DNA of 64,000 nt, from contig NW_019775647.1 in the NCBI RefSeq assembly GCF_001039355.2, forward strand, positions 142,835-206,834. Direction: 5' to 3'. The position numbers and the translations under genes were made by a program. The stretch comes from Lingula anatina. Lineage: Eukaryota; Brachiopoda; Lingulata; Lingulida; Lingulidae. Below are positions 58,901 to 64,000 of this stretch, in pieces. Each line of letters opens with the position of its first letter. Position 1 is the first letter of the stretch. Under the pieces are notes generated by a model. That model was not told the DNA's origin. It worked only from the letters and a program-made list of their open reading frames with translations, and made no database searches.

Positions 58901-61900
58901 ACACCAAGACGAAACCAGAAAGTAATACACTCAGTAGAAACGCACTTCAGTTACTGGGCATAGTAAAATCTGTGTTTGGTGAGTTATTTTTAAAGATGAC
59001 ATACAAAGAAGCTTACCGTCATCAATTAATGTCAAAATAATGTGATTTTCTATTGTAACATGTATTACTAGTACTTTGTTTTAGCAGATAACATCAGAGT
59101 GTGGTTGTTTTACTAAAAGTTACTTATTGAAGCAGGTCTTATATCTGTAAGAGTAATAGAAAATAATCTAAATATATTCAAGTACACTTGCAAGGATAGT
59201 TGCTGTTCGATTGGAAATTTCTAATTTAATGAAAAAAACCAATTCGACCTATTCCACAAAAAAAAAACAAATCTGCAAAGAAAGTCTCTTGGTTGTCGTT
59301 AACTATCAGCTCAAAGTCTCCACAAAGATGGATTGAACAATCTCTTTATCACTGCATATATGTTTATTAAAAAACTTAAATATTTCATATAACACTTATA
59401 TTAGATGTCAGTTTAGGGAATGAACCACCTGGTACAGTATCCTACCGTTTTGAGACGAAGAAAACAAGGTACGGTCGCCGCTTTACGTGGACATTTTATG
59501 ATCTCAATGAGGAACTGGAAGATGTGGATCTAAATGTGCATCTCAAGGACAACAGAAAGGTAATTTTACCTCTATGTTGCTGTTTTATATATTAGACGGC
59601 CTGGCGAATATTTCGAACGGACGCCAAAAACTTTGTCAGGAATTCTAAAATTCTTATGGGCCTATAAAATAATTATCTTTTTTTTTCTTCTTGATGCTAT
59701 CACTAACGTCGCTTAGATGCAGCACTTTATTCAATTACAACATAAATGTGATCAAATCCACTGGTAGTACCCGTGCTTGCCAGAATTTGAACAGAGAGTC
59801 GTTTGCTCCCGTAGACAAACAGAAATGATCCATTTTGTCAAAAGTCTGCCACCAAATGCAATATCCAACAATATGTTTAAGAATTAAAATAAGCAGTAGT
59901 TTTGTGTATATTGGAATATGTGCATATAAGTGACGCTCATATGTTTTCTTAAATTGTTACTCGAGAGAGAAAGTGGTCAATAGTCAATACTGTTTATTTA
60001 TTTGCTTTAGGTTAAGAAGAAGAAACGTTGGAGCCAGATTATGTACTTATCGTACATCATTGATTTTCTCTGTGTAAAATCAGCAAAAAGAACTGGTTTA
60101 GATGTGGATGAAAGTAAGCAAATATATATAAGGCATAATGCAACCTGCAGGGTAGTCATTTCACAGAAATACAGTTAGATTCCTCTTCAACACATAAGAT
60201 TATGATTTAGTGTATTTTAATACCTGTAATGTTCATAATCGATTTCGACGTCTTTTATTCTGCCCCAACCATTGTGCTTCGTTTCTGTATTTCATCTGCT
60301 GTTTGGCTAACTTTGTTCACATTTACAGTTCAATTAATCGCGTTTCAGTTTTGAAGGATACTTTTATCTTGACGACCGACGCTGATGTGAAGTTTGAATT
60401 TGCATCGGTAGAGGCTCTCCTTGATGTTTTCCTGCGAGACGAAACCAAGCAGCTTGGAGCCGTTTGTGCCCGAACCCACCCGCTGGGTTCTGTAGCCAAC
60501 CCTTTAGTATCATACCAGATTTTTGACTACGCTATTGGCCACTGGTTGCAAAAGGTAGACAGCACCTGTCAGACATGTAATGTTGTTGGTTTGAACATAA
60601 GGCAGAAACGGTGATCATTTACAAGACAAAGAATACCTGCTTAAAAAGTAGTCAAATTTCGCAAGATGATAAATGAAGAAACTCCGTTAAATGCTTTCCT
60701 CTCTGCCGTTAAAGGGAACAAACCAGAAAAAGAAAGCCTTATTGGCAGAGAGGGAAAATATTTTTCACAAATATAGATATAAAAAGAATATATTTACAAG
60801 TAGCAAAGTGAGATTTATAGAATTAAGAGGTTCTCATGTGCATTGGAGGCAATCATACTATTTTATTATATTCAGGTTGCCAACCACACTCTGGGAAGCG
60901 TGCTGTGTGCCCCCGGCTGCTTTAGCATGTACCGAACGGCCATTTTGAAAAACGTCCTACCAGAGTACGGAAGTGACACTAGCTGTGGCACGGAGTTCCT
61001 TTACAAAGACATGGGAGAGGACAGATGGCTCTGCACTCTGATGGTATGTGCATTTCTAAATTCAAAAAGGTTTCTTGGTTTGCAATATTTATTACTATTG
61101 CAACACTGTGAACCCCCTTCCATGTCATATGTGGTAAAACTTTTATAAAAAAAAAAAGCAGGTAGCTTCACCTGTCACCAAAAGTGATAAATTGAGTCTT
61201 CTGTTTCGTGGGCAGACGCGTTGTCTATTGCGCCAAGAGGCCGTGATACTTACAATTTTCAAAAAATGAAATAAAGTGAAATGTTCTTTTTCTGACGAAT
61301 ACGTACTAACATTGTCTTTGTAAAACACAGGTTAACAACGGGGCGTGGCTTGAGTACTGCGCGGCTGCAGAAGACAAAACGTTTTGTCCAACTGGGTTTG
61401 AGGAATTCTTCAAGCAGCGACGACGTTGGATTGTATCTACTATGGCTAATATGTTCTTACTGATGAGATCATTCGGTACAGTCGTCCGCTGTAACAAACA
61501 CATCACAACTTTGTTTATGGTTTACCAGTTTTTGCTGTTCATATCATCCCTCATTGGTCCCGCAACGGTCATTTTGGTAATAGCAGGTACGTTGAATGGA
61601 GTCATCCTCGTCATAGTGTTTGTGAAGATAGCGGCTCATTGGTATTATTTCTTTTTCTACACTATGAACAAAATATTTGCATTAAGGTGTTTTCCTTGTA
61701 CATGTACATTTTATATGCAGGTATTTATCTCTTTTCTTCCACTTGTACAGCAAAAATTCTTTTCGCCCCTTTAGCGCATCGCAATGGGTAAAAGTTCATA
61801 CTTATAAGGCAAGCATTTCGTTTTTTAGGTGGTTACGAGTACGCTTATGACATTAACAGCGTGATAATAACCATCATTCTCGTCATCCTGGCCGCCATAT

Positions 61901-63068
61901 TACTCGTTGTTTGCTACTTTGCTGCGCACAAAACTCAGATTTTGGTATCTTGGAATTTACGCATATAATTTTGTTTGTGCATATATTATGGATATGATAA
62001 TGTTGTAATAATGGTGATTTTCAACCAGATTACTCACTTAAGATAATACTGAATTGTAAACAAATTACGCATAAATGGTAAAAAAACAAATATTTATTCA
62101 GTGTTAACAGTTTCTACCTTGTCATGTTGTTGACAAGGTTTGATGAATCTGGGCTTACTTTTGCACAATGTGCTGACTTCTCATAATATTGCATGTGTCT
62201 GATTTTCAGTTTGCTGTAGGTTTTAGTATAATTCTTGCCCTGGCCATGGTTGCTGGTTTTATAGGTACCGCCAGACAACTGGTGACTGACTATAGCAATA
62301 TCACGGCTTTCGTTTACCAGGTAGATAAAAATGGTAAGTGGACTTTTCCTTCTGAGGGCTTATATATTATGTCCAGTCTTGTTTAAAGGCTTTTACTATT
62401 AAACAAATAATAGCGCCTATTGAATGAGAACATTTGCTGTTATTGTTATTGTTGTTGTTACTGTTATTATTATTATTATTTGCATTTTTTTAAATTTTTG
62501 TATGACTCTGTTTGTTTTATTATATCTTTTTCCGGTAAGATCCATGGCAAGTAAATGTTCCCATCAGCTCAATCTATATTACTGTCGTGGTGGGAATATT
62601 TGTGATTACAGCATTACTACATCCAACCGAATTCCTGTGTCTCCTGCACGGTAAGTTGCCACGTCGTACGAATACCTGGAGAGATATACAACCATCATAA
62701 AGATACAAAAGAAAAGAAGATTGATATCATAAATAGATAAACAAATGTTAAAAGTAGTGTTCAAGCATAGGTGTCAAGTTCAATCCCAATAAATAAAAAG
62801 ACATAATGTAAGCAAGCATAACGTCAGACAAACATTTGACACAACTTGGAATGAAACGTTTTGGCGAAATACGCCAATGGATTCGAAATATCACAGGTTG
62901 ATGGTTTCCATATATTTGTTCTTTTTCTTATTGTTAGGAATTACGTACCTATTTTTCCTGCCTGGGGGATATCTGATTTTGATGATTTATAGTATTTGCA
63001 ACATCACAGACCAATCTTGGGGTGAGTCACGTGATCTGACATCCCATTTACATATTAATAATAATAGA

Positions 63069-63100
<32 letters not shown>

Positions 63101-63812
63101 GTATTCTCCGATTGTATAGGTATCATTTAGTGCACATAGAACGGGAGTTGTTTTTACCATCTTGAATGTAAAAAAGATGAAATAGAATAGAATGAAATTT
63201 GAGATGAGTTAAAAGTTATTGGTAAAATTGCTATTTTTACTGTGAAAAAGATATGTGGCCTTTGGATGGAAGCTTTTAAGAATCGTTTGCTCCTTCTTTC
63301 ATTGGATTTAGTATTATTTTTAATTTGTTTCATTGACAGAAACCATTTCGGTATCATATTGTGTTAATTTCGATTGTGTTAAAGGAACTCGAGAATCCGA
63401 AAAAGAACAAGGCAAAGATGGAGTTCTTGGAAATTTTTTTAGAGATCTAAAATCATTTTGGTAGGTACAATTAAGATCTCACAGATTGACATGATTGGTG
63501 TTGTAACAAATACAGGTTTTTTGCAATTTATGATACAAGGCGATTGGTAAAGTACAATAGACGATTGGGAGACATCAATTTGATAGATGTAGACTCTATC
63601 ACTGAAAGCTCGCCAATAGGCTAATATACACATGCAGAAGTTATGTATGTCTTGTTTACCTAAGAATTCTTAAAGAATGTCATTTAAATAAAAATGTTAC
63701 CTTTTCTCAAGTATTCATAAGTGTTTTTTTTTTCGCAGCTGTCCTGTGAAAGTAGAGCGAAGTTCTGCCATGGAAATGGAAAACATGGACTCTGAAGGCG
63801 ATGAAAATTTAG
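55976..63812 (+). CDS. Chitin synthase (family 2 glycosyltransferase), 3' end outside the window
   Basis: Polymerises UDP-GlcNAc into chitin at the plasma membrane. Exons: 55976-56491, 57262-58260, 58427-58576, 58792-58978, 59405-59559, 60011-60113, 60349-60554, 60876-61043, 61331-61586, 61829-61944, 62210-62333, 62540-62650, 62938-63021, 63385-63460, 63739-63812; all phases join (1,108 codons so far). Residues of about 50-500 carry roughly ten membrane segments. The catalytic domain has the donor-site acidic motif TTDADV (712-717), the HPLGS and YAIGHWLQK blocks, acceptor motif GEDRW (819-823) and QRRRW (857-861), all intact. C-terminal membrane segments follow, with SWGTRE (1057-1062). The start at 55976 has a better context than the in-frame ATG at 55955. 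A short out-of-frame uORF starts at 55930. For exon 14 the acceptor at 63384 restores SWGTRE; an earlier AG near 63340 would add residues. Confidence 0.92.
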
Positions 63813-64000
63813 GTATTCTAATTGCTTTTTTCTTAACAAAAGTTTTTCAGAAAATAGGCTGATTGACTCATAAAATGACGTTATAATTTGGAAATAATGG
63901 ACAACATTTAGTCTGAAGTTGATGAGGACCTAGGTATACTATTCTGTTTCCTTAAAAGTTCGACGAAAATAGTCTGAATGACTCATACTTTAGTGACATT
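63790..64000 (+). repeat. Local duplication of a chitin-synthase exon end
   Basis: The last part of exon 15 with its donor and following intron (63791-63870) is repeated, diverged, at 63912-63990. TCTGAAG(G/T)(C/T)GATGA(A/G) followed by a TAGgtat donor occurs twice. The second copy is preceded by acatttag, so 63912-63933 looks like a 22-nt mini-exon. Joined to exon 15 (phase 1) it gives an immediate TGA, so it is either unused or an early-stop alternative. Confidence 0.5.

Noticed and set aside
63308-63384. Longer version of chitin synthase exon 14 starting near 63341
   Set aside because: It keeps frame, but only the acceptor at 63384 restores the conserved SWGTRE motif; kept as an alternative in the gene entry.

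Overview
This is an AT-rich, intron-rich animal nuclear genome window. It has canonical GT/AG introns, many microsatellites, small TIR transposons, single-N joins and one 34-N gap. The gene set points to a marine invertebrate: a multi-pass chitin synthase, a Reeler-domain secreted protein, a PTP-PEST-family phosphatase and cytosolic TIR proteins. A lophotrochozoan (mollusc, brachiopod or annelid) fits well. An invertebrate deuterostome such as amphioxus or a hemichordate cannot be excluded. All gene models here were assembled by hand from splice sites, reading phase and family motifs; no database search was run.

Layout. (1) 1-21.26 kb, minus strand: a PTPN12/18/22-like (PTP-PEST family) gene, modelled in 16 exons (about 1,153 aa with one copy of the large exon). 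Its 2.1 kb tail exon is present twice in tandem, with a single N at the join. (2) 21.3-26.5 kb: intergenic, with a 4-copy repeat of about 176 bp and a perfect 26-bp-arm hairpin. (3) 26.5-28.8 kb, plus: a four-exon Reeler-domain protein (224 aa). (4) 29.0-55.7 kb, plus: a tandem segmental triplication. Unit A (about 29.0-41.0 kb) and unit C (about 47.0-55.7 kb) each encode a short acidic N-terminus, a TIR domain, a coiled coil and a C-terminal TPR-like region. Unit B (about 41.0-46 kb) keeps the promoter-like region and first coding exon but has no TIR or TPR exon. Comparing the units gives empty-site references for several mobile-element insertions. (5) 55.9 kb to the right edge, plus: a chitin synthase, modelled in 15 exons, running off the window.

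Most interesting: the TIR/coiled-coil/TPR pair looks like an expanding innate-immune or NAD-metabolising family that lacks an NTPase module. The copies differ at the BB-loop proline (Pro93 in C, Leu93 in A), and copy A carries an 84-codon duplication in its coiled-coil/linker. Intron 1 of copy A holds a TIR-bounded element of about 1.9 kb, packed with nuclear-receptor DR1-type motifs. The phosphatase tail carries repeated pYxN (Grb2-SH2-type) motifs. Several tandem duplications coincide with N joins and are probably unmerged haplotypes; these are flagged as such.
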